Shown in pieces: positions 33,614 through 46,033 of a stretch of 64,000 bases of DNA. Numbering within the stretch: position 1 is the first letter of the stretch; the number at the start of each line of letters is the position of its first letter. The DNA lies in assembly GCF_000315625.1 (NCBI RefSeq), contig NW_005434545.1, positions 111,450 through 175,449 of the forward strand. Reading direction: 5' to 3'. Source of the DNA: Guillardia theta CCMP2712 (taxonomy: Eukaryota; Cryptophyceae; Pyrenomonadales; Geminigeraceae). The position numbers and the translations under genes were made by a program. The notes under the pieces were generated by a model. The model searched no databases. It saw nothing but the letters and a program-made list of their open reading frames with translations, and was not told the DNA's origin.

Positions 33614-35677
33614 ATGTCAGCATTCAGTTCTGCTAGGGAGATGACTGTGAATCAGCCGCACACTATGCACGAGGAGGAGGAGGAGGAGGAGAAAGGAGCG
33701 CAGACCCCGCTGCAGCGGGATAGTGTGACAATGTTTCGTGGGACAACAGCAAGGGTCGACCAGGAGGACATGGAGAGGACAAGAGAAGTTGCGAACAAGA
33801 GGCGGAACGCCAAAGAAGGGAAGCAGGTTGGAAGCAAGGCCATGTCGTTCAAGATGAGGTTTCAGAAGCAGACTGCGCACCTGCATGAAGCAGACGAACT
33901 CATCCACTCCCTCACTGCTATGAGGGCGATGATTCCCTGCCGTGACTCCTTGAAGCAAGACCCGTCTGTCAGGTCCATGCTCGACATGGCTACCCTCTCG
34001 ACGGCAGTCAGTGAGCAGCAGGGGCCCAACCGCGGAAGAAGCCAGCGCGAACCATCACGCCGATACCAGTGGACAAGATGGTGGTGAGGACCCTGGGGGC
34101 CCGAGACGCCTGCCATGAGTTTGTCGTTGAGTTCAGCAAGAAGTTCCACGAGACGTTCTTGGAGGTCGAAGTCTCCTCCTTGAACAACGTCTACGAGGCC
34201 CTTGACTTCTACGTGAGGAAGGGGGAGGCAGCGAGCCCCACCATGTTCGACATCGGCTCAGCCAAGAAGAACTGCATTCACATCAGGCCGGGCCGGAGCA
34301 AGTTCGGGTACGGCAGGTACTACATCGCCGTCGCATCCAACGGGCAGACGACGAGGTACAGCATCACGTGCCGGCAGTTGTACTTCCGGCCAGACCTGTT
34401 GACCCCGCATGAGAAGGCAGCAAGGACCATGATCAACGCCGAGTTGAAGTCGCGCATCCACCAGGCGGAGAGGAGGAGGGCGTACAGCAGGAACGGCTAC
34501 ACGGAAGCGCTCGACAGGAGGAAGTATCTTCAGGAGACGTTCAGTGGCGGCAAGGAGACGCCAAGGTGAGACGAGGACCTCTGAGAGGAAGAGATCGACT
34601 AAGTTGCTGTGCAGCATGGAGCGATACTCCAAGTGGATGAGCGACGTCTGGGAGCCCTTCACTTTCCAGTCGCGCAGTGTCACAGTCAAGGATGACATGT
34701 TCAACCCCATCAAGCTGCGACAGGTCCTGTCGGAGATTCATCGCTGTAAAACCTACAAGGAGGGAGAGCTGGAGGGAGTCTACGAAGGTTCTCCCCACCC
34801 ACCCCCTGATTTCTTTCACTCCTCCCCCTCACTTGATGCCTTCACTCGTTCCCTCTCAACGCCCCTCTTTAGCTGCTAACCATGTCTCGGCCCCTGACAT
34901 GCCCTGACCAGGGAGCACGCCGGACGAAGCGTGCAAGGAGTATCTGCAGTCGTACCTGTCCGCCTCGATCCCTGGGAAACGAGACGTGACAATGTTCTAC
35001 TCAGAGTCAAGCCAGAGCAAGGTCAGAGGCCGCAAGTCACCCGTCGAGAAGAACAGATACGAGCTGATGCCGGTCGACCGGAGGATCCTGAGGCTGCTCG
35101 CGACGGGCTCTCTTCCGAGCGGGCCTCTTTATGTCCTCTTAGCCGACGCCGTCGACTTCCGCACGCACTCATGGGAGCACAAGTACCTGCGGGTGAACCA
35201 GCACGGGACGGTCCAAGTCTATGACGACAAGGACGATCTCAACTTCAGGGAACTCTTCAATCTCCAGGAAATCTCATCAGCAGAGGAGATAGTGCTCGAC
35301 GAGCAGCCCTCGAACTTTCTCAGCTGCAGGGTCGTCACGTCCAAGGTACCCCAGCTGCACCCCAACTCTCCTCTCACTCCCCCCTCCTTCAGGACACCGT
35401 CATGCTCGCTGCCACCAAGTTCGAGGACTTTGACAAGTGGGTCAGAGCCTTCCGCATGTTCGTCAAATATGAAAGTCCGCGGACTAGTCCCACCCCGATC
35501 TCCTCCCCCAAGGAAGGCTCATCGCCTCGATTGAAGGCCAGCTACCGCTCGCAGCTGCTCGAGCTGGAGAGGGCTGATCGCCTCGACGATAAGCGGAGGC
35601 CGCTGTCGGCTCAGAGCTGGGGGAACTCCCTGCGGAGTTTCAAGTCTGCACAATCCTCCAGACGCTCTCTTATATGA
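33614..35677 (+). CDS. PH-domain protein
   Basis: The first exon begins MSAFSSAREMTVNQPHTMHE with a Glu run and basic residues (ANKRRNAKEGKQVGSKAMSF). A second block codes KPARTITPIPVDKMVVRTLG, HEFVVEFSKKFHETFLEVEV, then RYYIAVASNGQTTRYSITCR and a basic helix (AELKSRIHQAERRRAYSRNG). Next MERYSKWMSDVWEPFTFQSR and STPDEACKEYLQSYLSASIP. The C-terminal PH domain runs from about 35080 to 35470: LPSGPLYVLLADAVDFRTHS, WEHKYLRVNQHGTVQVYDDK, FLSCRVVTSK, then DTVMLAATKFEDFDKWVRAF with the conserved Trp of the final helix. The tail is Ser/Arg-rich and ends SSRRSLI. Probably binds phosphoinositides or a protein partner at membranes. Six or so exons. Confidence 0.72.
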
Positions 35678-35831
35678 GCTGATGCATACAGAGTACTCAA
35701 GACTCTCGAGACAACAGTATACAAGAGTTTGAGTAGCAACTCGTTGTAAAGTACACTATGAATGCTCCTGTGTCTTGAACATGGATTCCCCCGCTGGTGA
35801 ATGCATGAATGATTCCTAAGAAAAGGCGATT

Positions 35832-36653
35832 TCAGCGAAGCAAACTCATGCTAGTCAGACGTGTCTTCACCATGGCTAGTGACCATGCAGCAAAGCCTGC
35901 ACATCCTCCTGCTATCCCCACTCCTCCAGCTGATAGCACGGGTGACGAGAGTAAAGGGGCAGTTACAAGTCACCTTTGCGTGCTAGGAACGCCCCGGACA
36001 AGCAGCCAGCGTAGGCGGAGTTCTTGAGGTCAGAGCGAGCTCGATACTAGAAGGAGTCAGGCATCAGAGAGAGGAGAAAGACAGGCACAGGGAGGCATCA
36101 CCCGCTCAACAAGACATTCACTGAGCGAGTATACCGCCCCGATAGCTGCAAACGTCTTTCCCATGGATTTTGCTTTCGAGGCTGTATGATGCCAGGTCGC
36201 TATCGCAGTTTCCTTTGCCGTTGTAGTCTCCGCGGCCTGTCAAAGAATGCCGTTCAATGCCAGGATGCTCAATCACACACAAGCAGCCGCAATATTTGGC
36301 CGAGCAGCGACAAAACGGCAATCATGTCATGTCGGAGCACACGAGCGAACACACCAACCGTATCCCATCCAACTCACCCTCAGTCCATTCACACCGTCGA
36401 AAGGTGCGAGGAATGCGCCCAGAAGGATCCCTCCTCCTCCTCCGATCGCCCCGCTCATTGCTGTCTTCACCGCGCAATTCTCAGCAAAGAGTCTGTTGAA
36501 CCCTCCCTGTTGCACCCACGCCTCGAACCTCGCCTGCCCCTCAGCGAATCCTGCAGCATACGCGTCCTGTGTAGCCTGCATGTTCCGCTGCGGCATCTTC
36601 GCCCATGGTGGCGCCATGGTCGACCAACCCCCATGCCCATCGTTCTTCTCCAT
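35832..36653 (-). CDS. TIM22: Mitochondrial inner-membrane carrier translocase TIM22
   Basis: ATG 36653 starts MEKNDGHGGWSTMAPPWAKM. The exon continues FNRLFAENCAVKTAMSGAIG and GGGGILLGAFLAPFD, the first Tim17/22/23 membrane span. The second exon reads ATWHHTASKAKSMGKTFAAI, then GAVYSLSECLVE, matching the SYAKNFAIVGAMFSCTECLIE block of TIM22. A third short exon (YRARSDLKNSAYAGCLSGAF) and a last exon (GGVGIAGGCAGFAAWSLAMV, ending TSMSLLR) supply spans three and four with their Gly-rich motifs. TIM22 forms the channel inserting carrier proteins into the inner membrane. Length is about 180-190 residues, as expected. Three short introns. Confidence 0.92.
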
Positions 36654-36949
36654 TTGCTAGCCCGATCCTCATGGGGGTGGGGGTAGTTACCCTACCATGT
36701 TTTGGCAGATGATTTCAATTGAAAATTGAGGGTACCAAATGCTTTGGGCAGGTGGTTTCAGCCGTCAGCCTCCGAGCACATGCACTGTGAATGAGAGGGG
36801 ATGCGGGCAGACAAACAGACAGCGGGACGGCGGGCGGGACGGCGGGCGGGACGGCCCGCCCCGGACTCAAGTGAGACACAATTCACCCGGCAGGCTACAA
36901 GCCTGAGACTCGAGCTAATCGCTGAGCAGCAGTGGGTTCATAGTGACAT
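36654..36949. other. Spacer with G-tract phrase and (GGGACGGCGGGC)n cluster
   Basis: 36669-36760 carries GGGGGTGGGGGTAG and AGGGTACC words like those in the larger G-tract islands. 36820-36862 has three tandem copies of a GGGACGGCGGGC-like 12-mer ending in a CCCGCCCC core. No gene. Confidence 0.65.
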
Positions 36950-38509
36950 TTACAGTTGCCATACAAGAGCTAAGTTATCATCGCCACCAGACACAAGATG
37001 GTTGTCTACAGGCGACGCCGCCACGTCCATGACAGCGTTCTTATGCCCTGTGAATCGTGCGAGACAAGACCCAGTCTTGCCGTCCCATGCCATGAGAGTC
37101 TTGTCAAGGCTGGTGGAGAGAAGCATGTCGCGTGTAGGATGCCATGCGATCTGATGCATTCGTCAGGAAGTGGAGGAGAGAAAGCATGAGGAGCTGACAG
37201 ACCTTCGTGACCCCTGCGCGATGCTGGCACATGTACCGTGGCACGTCATGGTTCATCTCGTAGACGAAAATCTTACTGTCCAGGCTGCCGAAACGATCAT
37301 GTGAGAAGGGAAGAGAAGCGAGTGTTGCAGCTGACCTTGCTGTCGCTATATAGTGTGTGCGAGGTGCGATGGCGACACTCTCCACGCCGTCAGTGTGCTG
37401 CCTGTAGGTGGTGACGACCTTGGCTGTGGGAGTTCCGTCGGCTCCGAAGTGGATGGTGGTGAGGATTGCCGTAGAGTCTTCACTACCCGTGAGGAGGAGA
37501 TCGCCTTTGGTATCCAAGCATGTCACCCCCCCTTGATGGAAGTGCCCGGCGTTCTTCGGGTCCGAAAGGTTCACCAGGCAGCTGCCGTCCTTGGGGTTCC
37601 AGATGCGAGCTGAGCAATCTGCCGAGCCGGTGATGACTAGCTTCCCGTCCTCTGTGAACTGCCCGCATGTGACGCTGTCGCTGTGGCCGCTCAGGACTGT
37701 CATGCACGCCCCGGTCGCCGCGTTCCACATCCAGATCGACATGTCAGAGCTGCCTGCGATAATGACGTCACCCTTGCTGTGCCAGTTGATCCAAGTGATG
37801 TCCTCCGACGGTCCTTCCAACGTCCTCAGCAGCGAGCCGTCCATCGGGTTCCAGATCTTTACCAGCCCGTCCATGCCGGCCGACGCCAGCATCGACCCGC
37901 TCGCATTGAAGGCGACGCACACGACTGTGTCGGAGTGTCCGGCCAACACCCTCCTCTCTCCCGTCGACCTGCACCAGCACGCCAGTGAGACAAAGTGGGT
38001 GGCAGTGACACAAAACGCACTTGCTCCAAATGGACGCCGTGTCATCGCCGCTGCCCGTGGCGATGATGTCAGCCATGGTAGGATGAACGGCAACTGAGTA
38101 GACTGGATCTGTGTGTCCGATCAACTTTGATGCTGACACATCTTCAACTTCCTGGTTAACTCGTGAGTATTGCCAATATTGCTGGAATATTCACATTTAG
38201 CACCTCCTCTTCCTCTTCCTCTGCCTCCTCGTCTACATCCTGCCCAGCTTCATCATCGTCGTCTTCTCCCTGCATTTCTTCCATTTCCTCGTCCTCGTCC
38301 TCGTCCATGTCTTGGCCCTCCAGCTCAACAATCCTCCTTCCACCATCGGCTTCTGGGTCAAGGAACACCTCGTCCTCACTATCGGATTCCTCGTTCTCAT
38401 TTTCGTTGTCAATCCTGGGGACCAGAAGACATTCAGCACGGAGTTTGCAATTAACTGAATTGTGACAGGTAAATATCTTTGAGAACGAATATAGTCCGAC
38501 GATCCCCAT
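36950..38509 (-). CDS. AAMP: AAMP/Sqt1-type WD40 protein
   Basis: The acidic N-terminus (DEDEDEEMEEMQGEDDDDEA) is followed by WD repeats in AAMP order: LIGHTDPVYSVAVHPTMADI, RVLAGHSDTVVCVAFNASGS, LKTLEGPSEDITWINWH-like (LRTLEGPSEDITWINWHSKG), SDMSIWMWNAATGACMTVLS, GHSDSVTCGQFTEDGKLVIT, GSADCSARIWNPKDGSCL, HFHQGGVTCLDTKGDLLLTG, then KIFVYEMNHDVPRYMCQHRA and ITKIAWHPT-like text, ending GHKNAVMDVAASPVDNHLVS and DDNLALVWQL. The ITWINWH and IWMWNAATGACMTV landmarks distinguish AAMP from generic WD40 proteins. The yeast homologue Sqt1 is a chaperone for ribosomal protein uL16. The start could be 38509 or an upstream exon; several short introns. Confidence 0.87.
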
Positions 38510-39715
38510 GGTCGAAATCTCCCCTTCGCGTCACCAACATATAAACCCACATAACATCTCCTCAATCTAGCTCAATATCAAAGTCCTCACCACCGTATCG
38601 ATCTCATCGAGTTAACCACCACAAAAATCCCCAATCAACATCGTCATCGTCATCGTCTCGTCATGGTTCTTCAACTTACACTTCTTCTTTTTCCATTCCA
38701 TCCGCCATTGCGCACGTGCCCTTTGCCCCCTCTTCCCCGCTCAATCCTCTCTCAGTACCCCACCCACCCTCATGGAACACCTTGATGCAGTACCCGGTCT
38801 GTAGTAATGTTTTTGTATCAATTAGTACCCCTCCTCCAAGTACCCCCTTTGTCACAGCTCGGCGCTTCACGTGAACAATGGTAAGCTTAGTGCTGATGCT
38901 CTTGCTCCCAGTCCTGCTGCTGAACACACACCTTCCACCGCTCCTGCCCATCACCACACGCACCAACAGCACTGTCTTCACTGTCTCCTCTTCTCCAAGT
39001 CACCATGTTCCCTTCATATGTCATGCCCATGCACAGAATCTTTCCTCGCGATAGATTGTCAATGCTATGCGTGAGGGACAAGTCTGATGCTATATCAACC
39101 TGTGAAGGCTTCTTTTCTCGAACGCTGCGTTATGTGTTCCAGGGCATGTTGCTTTCGCAAATGTCATCTTCTTGCTTCGCAATCTGACAGGATTCTTTCC
39201 TCTAGCAGACTAAGAGGTGGATATAGGCACGTGGGCGACGGAGATAATGGTGAGCGTGAGCTTGTGTCTTGTGGGTGATACCGAGCGAGAGCTGCCCGAT
39301 GATTCACATGAAAGTTTGAGGATATCTGAAGCAGGGAGGGGTGCGAGGATACGAGGAAGGCTGGGGTGCGACATGAGTACAGCTTTTTGCTGTATTGTAG
39401 TCGTAGCGCTGTCTGCCTCGTTCCAACCAGCCCTCGCTGTTATGAAGTCAAACTTGCCGTGAGGGATGTTTGAACTCTTTTTGACTCAATGACTGTTCTG
39501 CTCGGCTCCTAGTGACGGATGATGGCAGGAGATGGTCAAGGATGTCTGGAGGTGAACGAAGACCTGTAGCATCGGTCGTCCATGTACATTGGGTTTTGTA
39601 CAGTATTGTATCTATGTGAATGATTCTGTATGTAGAGTAGAGTTTTTCTTTTGAAAACAATTACATGAGTGTAAAGTCTCTCTGCCTAGACGTTCTCTTG
39701 CCTCCAGCAGTGCGC
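38510..39715. other. Intergenic region (about 1.2 kb)
   Basis: Contains C-tract phrases at 38745-38860 (GTACCCCACCCACC, GTACCCCTCC, GTACCCCC), the reverse-complement type of the G-tract islands. A short frame at 38878 begins with hydrophobic residues (MVSLVLMLLLPVLLLN), but its ATG is followed at once by GTAAG, so it may be a splice donor. Nothing else convincing; 39450-39715 is presumably the Ctf4 3' UTR. Confidence 0.5.
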
Positions 39716-42700
39716 TCACTTCCCCGTCTTGCTCTTGCCAAGGCGACTGACACCGAAGGGCATAGCTGGAGCTGCCTTGGGTTTGCTAGTGGAGCTGCTC
39801 TTCTTAATAGCGTTGATCTTTTCCATGAAGTTTCCCTTGGGGGCAGAGTCGGACTGGCAAGTGAGGTCAGCAAGGCGTACTTGCACTGGGGAGTGCAAAC
39901 TGTTTACCTTGTTGATCAGCTTGTTCTTCACGGAGAAAAGATTCGACAAGTTAGACTTGTTGTCCTTGATGGGACGCCCCGTCGGGGTCTCTGCTTTGGA
40001 GCGCGAGCTTGGGCTCGGATCAACAAACCGTCGAGGCTCATTGTGAACCTCTTCAGGTTCCTCGTCCATCTGGTCTCTAGTCGGCGAAGCAGGTTCAGAA
40101 TGCTCTTCTACCGGGGCTTCCTCCATCAGCATCATCGGCTCTTCTTCCTCAACCTCAAGCTCCTGGAATCTCACTTGTCGATATTCGTCCATGATCTCAG
40201 CAAGGTTGGGAAGTCTATGGCGGTTTGCAAGCGTGATGGCTGCTTCGAGCGCTTTCTCGCTAGAAATCTGTTTCGCCAAGTCCAGAGCTTTGGCCAATTT
40301 GCGCTACACAACATTGCTTTAGAACCAGAAAGAAAGCGTATGAAATGAAGTACCTGCTCGCATGCTGCGTTGATGAGTTGAATCAACTTCTTGTCCAACT
40401 CCAACTTCATCACATCAATGTCGTCGTCGTCACCTCCGGATTGAGAAGCTTGAAAATTGACGAAGATGCTGCCTCTCAACCATGGTTCCTCCAAGTCATG
40501 GCCCGGAAGGATCGGCATCTTTAAGTCATACTTGACTAGCACTGGCTGGGGCACGTCTGGGTACCTTTGGAACACGCGTCATCAAGGAATAATTGCATTT
40601 TTGCAATACCTCTTCTCAATCTTGCATACGACACCGAGCAAATTAGAGTCCGTGATCCGAATAGGCCAGAACCAGTCACGTTGATGCTTGTTGCAAGTCT
40701 TGATGTCCAACATCGGGATCCATTGCCCCGAGAATTCTGCATGACTGTACACCATTACCATGCCTTCTGAATCCATTATCGCTACCATGCCTGTCTCTGT
40801 TACCTGATGGATTTCATAAATTGAGGTGCATTAGAAAACGATTGAGTTTCACCTGCAACCATTCCAATTTTGATCCAGGAGACAAACACACTGGTCCGCG
40901 TGCGACTGTCGTCTTCGTACTGATATTCATGAGGAGGAATTGCAATTCTTGATCTCCAGACAGTGAAGGAGACGAAGGTGTATGATAGATAAAGCATAGG
41001 AAGTCATTGCAGCCGTGCATACAGAGTGCAGGTCCTGGGAACATCACTGTCATCAACTGGACACAACTAGTGCTGAAGATTCGCAAAATCCGTTTTGAAG
41101 TGGCAGCAGCTACCCAAGATTCGCTCGTTGCGACGGCCATAATCTCCTCATTCTCAGGCATGGTTGTTGTCCAATCTGACTGGGATGCCCACGAATCGAA
41201 GGGGCGATATGATAAAGTGCTCAAATTCAGATCTCCATTCCTTTCTCTGACCTACGACCAGACAAAGATCAGATTGGTTTTCAGCTTGCAAAATATTAAA
41301 TACCTGAGGACTTGCAAATACAGCCCCTGAAGCGTCCATTGCGGCCATCGTGAATCCTGTGAAATCGTTGAACCTGATTGGACGATGAGTGTTGATATCT
41401 GCAAATTCGATTTCGATAGCGTTGTATGTCGATTCGTTGCGACTTGTGATATGCCCAACAGTGGTGTAGGTGAGAAATCTTCTCTTCAATTCAACTGGCG
41501 TCGACTACCACAGGTGAGTTGCGTTTTCAAGTGCAAGGATCAAGTACCTGAGGCTGAAAGGAAGCTTGAGGAATCGGGCGACTTATAGACACTGACTGCA
41601 CGTTGGATTGTTTATATGCAGATGGGTCTGCTTGATCCAAGTCCAGCGCATCTTCATCTAAATCACCAACTGAATCGACATCTGCTTGGTCACTATCTAC
41701 TCTGTCATTTGGACCAATTTTGTCGCTTGGAATAACACCATCAACGAGTCCGTATGTTCCTTCAACAGATATCAAAGCAATACTGTTCGAAAAAGGGTCC
41801 CATCTTGCAGACAGAATCTTTGATGAGTTCTCGTACCTGCCGCACACAGTGAGCACAACAAGCAACAACACATGAATGCACCTCTTGATGGACTCTCTTG
41901 AGCTGATATCCCATATCACAATGACACCGGAGGTATCGACAGACAGCAAATAAAGCCCGTTGGAGCTGAATGCAAGATCGGTGACATTTTGCAAATGTCC
42001 ACCAACGCACGATTCTGCCTCTTTCCAGTCTTCCCGCTCAAAGATCTTGATGTCGCGAGAACCTGCAACTGCAAAGATTGATCCATCGGGGGACCATGCT
42101 ACTCTGCACAGGTTGGCAGGGACACCATCCTTGATGGAAGATGCAGCATCCTTTTCCAGGACTTGGCTGATTTTGTGCTTCTCTGTTCCAGACTCAACAT
42201 CCCAGATACGGAGGCTGCGATCGGATCCAGTGGAGAGCAAGAATTCGTTCTTTGGATCAAAGCTCACAGACTTGACACCACCTTCATGCCCCTGCAAAGT
42301 CTTGAATTCTTCAACATTGTTGACGTTGACGATTTTGATCTCAGAGTCATCAGAAGCGATAGCAAGGAATGAACTGTCCTGGCTGAAAGCCAGATCCCGG
42401 ATTGGAAGGGAGCAACGAGTGACGTTCCGTTCAAAATCTGCATCCTCCATTCTGAACAACGCCACAAGGCTCTCTTCTCCACCAGCTGCAACACTCTGTC
42501 CGTTGGGACTGACGGCCACAACATGCACTGGGCCATGAAAATGGTCAATCTCCTCCACATCATTGCCTTCGTCCCCGTACTTCTCCAGGTCGTGGATCTT
42601 CACAAGGCAGTCACTTCCGCAAGTCACAAGTTTCCTGTCCTTGATCCCGGGGGCGAATTGCATGGAGCAAAACCCCTCCAGGTGAGCATTTCTCGTTGTC

Positions 42701-42753
42701 AGCCTTTTCATCTGACGGGGGCCTCCGACCTGCAAAACAACAAGATCCATCAA
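39716..42753 (-). CDS. WDHD1: Replisome hub protein Ctf4 / WDHD1 (AND-1)
   Basis: The N-terminal WD40 propeller begins near 42717 (MKRLTTRNAHLEGFCSMQFA; a 5' exon may exist), with KLVTCGSDCLVKIHDLEKYG, HVVAVSPNGQSVAAGGEESL, GHEGGVKSVSFDPKNEFLLS, SDRSLRIWDVESGTEKHKIS and CRVAWSPDGSIFAVAGSRDI. After an acidic linker (VDSVGDLDEDALDLDQ) comes the SepB trimerisation domain: RPFDSWASQSDWTTTMPENE, ESWVAAATSKRILRIFST, GCNDFLCFIYHT, VYSHAEFSGQWIPMLDIKTC, DWFWPIRITDSNLLGVVCKI and LVKYDLKMPILPGHDLEEPW. A helical tail (LAKALDLAKQISSEKALEAA) and a disordered basic C-terminus follow, ending VSRLGKSKTGK. No HMG box is seen, unlike vertebrate AND-1. Ctf4 trimers link CMG helicase to polymerase alpha. Confidence 0.93.
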
Positions 42754-43544
42754 TATTTCGGTACCAACTAGGCACTGACACGATTGTTACTTGTCTACAA
42801 TCATAGTAGACATCCTCGACATCTTCGCTCCTGATACATGCTCACGATCAAGATGAATCCATACTTTCATTTCTATCACAGCATGCTGAATGTTGGCACT
42901 GGTCGATCAACCATATTTCTTGGACACTCTTGAATCACTGACAATCTCCTGCCTGATAACCTCCTGATCCTGTTCCATTGCCTCCCACCATTCCTCCCTC
43001 CATCTTCATCCCTGGCTCCCTCGCCTGCATTGCCCTCCCCTCGCCCTTCATTTCCCGCCTTTTCTTCCGATGACAACCCCTACGCTACAGTCCCAGAGAC
43101 CACCCCACCATTCCAATATGACAAGTACCCCTCCTTCAGACCACCCCATCGAAAGCCTTCTAAAATACCCCCATCATCTTGGAAACGTTACATTACGTTT
43201 CAATAAAATTTAACGGTTGTAACGTTGAATGCCCCTTCGGTATTATCATGGCGATGGTGGGATAGAGCAAGGGAGCAGGGGGAGGTACAGGTAGATAATG
43301 GTGAAGGCAGTTGGCAGGCAGGAAGATAGGGATACAGACAGGAAGATAGGCAGATAGAAGATTAAGGTACAGGGCTTACTTTGACAGCATCATAGATTGT
43401 TGGTATTGATGAAAGCATGTATTCACAACTCATCGTGCGGAAGTCAGATGGCAATGGAGACAGAATAGCAGAATATGGGCATTATTGATCGAAATCTTGA
43501 CTGAAGGTTAAAAGGATTCTTGTTTAACATTCAAGCAGGTGACC
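42754..43544. promoter_or_regulatory. Divergent spacer with GAAACGTTACA motif and C-tract phrase
   Basis: 43085-43180 is rich in CCACCCC and GTACCCC words. At 43192-43235 are GAAACGTTACA, an AT-rich core and TTAACGGTTGTAACGTT. The same 11-mer lies in the RPL23A/FUSC spacer. 43320-43360 has short repeats of CAGGAAGATAGG. Promoter function is inferred only from position between divergent genes. Confidence 0.45.
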
Positions 43545-44260
43545 ATGAGGGCGTGGGCTATCCTTGCTTCATGTCTTGCAGCCATCGCTTGCCTCGGCTT
43601 GATCGTCTACAATAACACCGCCCACCAGACAAGCTTGCAGCAAAAGAATGTTGTGTACTACAGACAGAACAGGATCAATTCTCTCCCCGTAGCTGTTGCA
43701 AGACCGTTGGCAGCAAATCAGCACATTGCCAACGCTCATTATCAACAGCGCTCGATTCAGCATTCTGTCGATCGCCGCTTCGGGAAGAGATCTGATGGTG
43801 CGGGCATTGCAGCAAAGCGAGCCAAGGAAGAAGCGGAGAAAGATTATCTCAAAACGTACAACATGGCGATCCAGGTGCCTCCGATTGAATGTATGAAGTC
43901 GCTTGTTGATACAGTCCAGGCCGAAAATGCGGAGGAGACTCAGGAGCGCAAGTACAGGGCGTTGAGAGCTAAGGTACTCTACTCGACTTTTCATCCTGCA
44001 TGTTGAATATGGGCATGCAGCATGAGCAAGAGAGAACGAAGGTTTTCAACGAGTTGAAGAACAGAGCGAACAAGTGAGTGCCTTTATGTGGCTTCATGTG
44101 CATACACTCCGTAGTTGTCGCTTTAATAATGACTGTGGATGTTGTTTGACATGAGATTCCTCGCAGGAAGGAAGGGTGGGACAAGCTGGAGCGCGAGATG
44201 GGAATGATCATGGACGGTGTTGACGGCCTTCACTACAAGGGATACGCGCGTGGCCATTGA
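43545..44260 (+). CDS. Hypothetical protein with N-terminal membrane anchor
   Basis: ATG 43545 codes MRAWAILASCLAAIACLGLI, a single hydrophobic segment reading as signal anchor or signal peptide, followed by VYNNTAHQTSLQQKN. The remainder is hydrophilic and helical: GIAAKRAKEEAEKDYLKTYN, VQAENAEETQERKYRALRAK. After a 45-nt intron the second exon gives HEQERTKVFNELKNRANK, and after another the last exon reads KEGWDKLEREMGMIMDGVDG, ending HYKGYARGH (TGA 44258). No family recognised. Splice frames are clean, so the gene is probably real, about 200 residues. Confidence 0.65.
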
Positions 44261-45090
44261 TACGGACGAGGGCATCGGTCATGATGCTGAGACACCAGCT
44301 AGAGCTTGTAGCGTATTGAACTTGCAGAAAGTGTCTTGATGTGTCGATTTATGATCCCACTAAGACTGTATAAGAGCACCTGAGGTCTGCCGGCCTTATA
44401 ACTTGGGGGATTTTTCGGACGCCTCCTTCTGGCGACCTGAACATCGGAGTAGGGGATCACCGACTGTTCATAGAATCCTTCTCATAGTAGTTTTAGTCAA
44501 ATTCAACTCCAAAGAGAAAATTGACCTAAAAATGTTTGCTCCGTCAATTTATGCCTTTTCCGTTGCCTGGGCTGCCGTGCCACTCGAGACAAGGAAGGGC
44601 AATGTTGAGCAAAACTTTCCTCTATTTGATATGAATAGGCGTGTATAGTTACTGAGATCAAACAGCTCAATCCTTGGCTGAGAATCACACCTATAGCACG
44701 TTGAATGTGTAAGGTATGCATTCAAATTTGCACTTGCGTACCACAGCACTGATCAGCTATAGGTGTTGGTTGTTCACATCCAGAAGCCTTGAAGGGAAAC
44801 ATGAAGGGAACCGATCAGAGAAGCAACCTCGAAGACATCAAGGAAATTCGATTCTCCTTGCTGTGTTGAGGCCCTAGCTTCCTTTACCTGAATGCTTCGT
44901 CGGTTGAATATGAAACATATTTCAAGAGACTTCCTGTTGCTTTGCCATGAGGCTAGTTGATATGCCTGATCGCCGCGAGAGAAGATGCCAGAGGAGAGAC
45001 GGTTTACTCAAGACCACTAGCGAATCGGAAGGCAGGAGGGCGAGGAGGACATGAGAGGAGAGGAAGGAGAAAGCTACGGGTAGAGACGGT
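44261..45090. other. Intergenic spacer
   Basis: About 830 bp between the small membrane protein and the kinase fragment. Mixed composition without long repeats. No frame with convincing splice continuation or recognisable protein sequence. Confidence 0.6.
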
Positions 45091-45899
45091 TTACTTGATA
45101 TCACTTGCGAGGAAGGGATGCTTCAGAGCCTCCTGTGCTGTCATCCTCGTGCGGGGATCGATGTCGAGGCAGCGGTTGAGGAAGTCCCAGATCGCATGTT
45201 CCTCCTCCACCTCTAGCCAGTCCTTGCATCCCGCATCCGCGCCCAGGGAGCTTGTCAAGGTCCGCCATGTTTGCTTCAACCCGCGGGCATAGCTGAGATG
45301 AAGTTCCAATGGTCCGAACTGCCAATGACATCAAGTTAGCAAACTCAGACTTCCCGCCTCCATATCACCCTCATCCTCATCCTCATGATACAACAACGCC
45401 GACGACAACAATTTTACTTCAACGTCGAGCTTGAAATCTTCGATAACATCTCTGATCTTATCTCTGTACTGACCCGTATACCCATAGTTGTGCTTCCACA
45501 CAGCATCCATGCTCTTGATGTACATGCGCGAGCTGCCAGACATTCAGACAAGCGCACTTACCAAGTTACACAAAGATCGTTAGGCCGGAACCACTGGAAC
45601 TGTGTCGTGCGGCACAGCAGGGTAAGTAGTACTACCCCAGCAGCCCACACGTCCACTGCTGTGGTCTGGAACTGACTGCCCATGAGCACTTCGGGCGCTC
45701 GGTATCCCCGAGTTCCCCCGCGGTTGACTGGAAGTTCGAGTTTGACCCCTGAGTTCCTCACTGTCACCGATGCGTTCGTCTTGCTGACGCCCAACATCCG
45801 CCTCTTCGCCATCTGCTGCACCATCCATAGCTGCCTGTTAACAGTATACCGGACCCACCTACTACTGACACGTGTCCCATAAAACCCCTTGGGATCCAA
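45091..45899 (-). CDS. CDC7-like protein kinase, C-terminal lobe only (possibly truncated)
   Basis: The readable protein holds the activation-segment end and C-lobe: GTRGYRAPEVLMGSQFQTTA, VDVWAAGVVLLTLLCR (APE and DxWxxG motifs), WFRPNDLC, then after intron(s) a final exon with EHAIWDFLNRCLDIDPRTRM and TAQEALKHPFLASDIK. The GTRG(Y/F)RAPEVL and Q.QTTA(V/I)D.W phrases are characteristic of CDC7, which fires origins by phosphorylating MCM. The Gly-rich loop, VAIK lysine, HRD and DFG motifs would have to lie beyond about 45880 on this strand, but that DNA is the 5' part of an oppositely oriented gene and no N-lobe is visible. It is either truncated, rearranged, or continues via a distant exon. 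Middle exons (45310-45560) are uncertain. Confidence 0.55.
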
Positions 45900-46033
45900 A
45901 CGACAGCGGAATCAGTGGCGGACCTACTCCAAAGCTCCCTAAGGCTGAGATCCTACCAGAAAGAAAGGAGATCCTACCAGACTCTCAACAACCTACGTCG
46001 AACACTTTCCGCCCAGTGCCGCGGCAGTCTACC

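Noticed and set aside
38878-39060. Short frame with a signal-peptide-like start (MVSLVLMLLLPVLLLN)
   Set aside because: The ATG is immediately followed by GTAAG, a splice donor, and the remaining sequence is Thr/Ser/His-rich without family resemblance.
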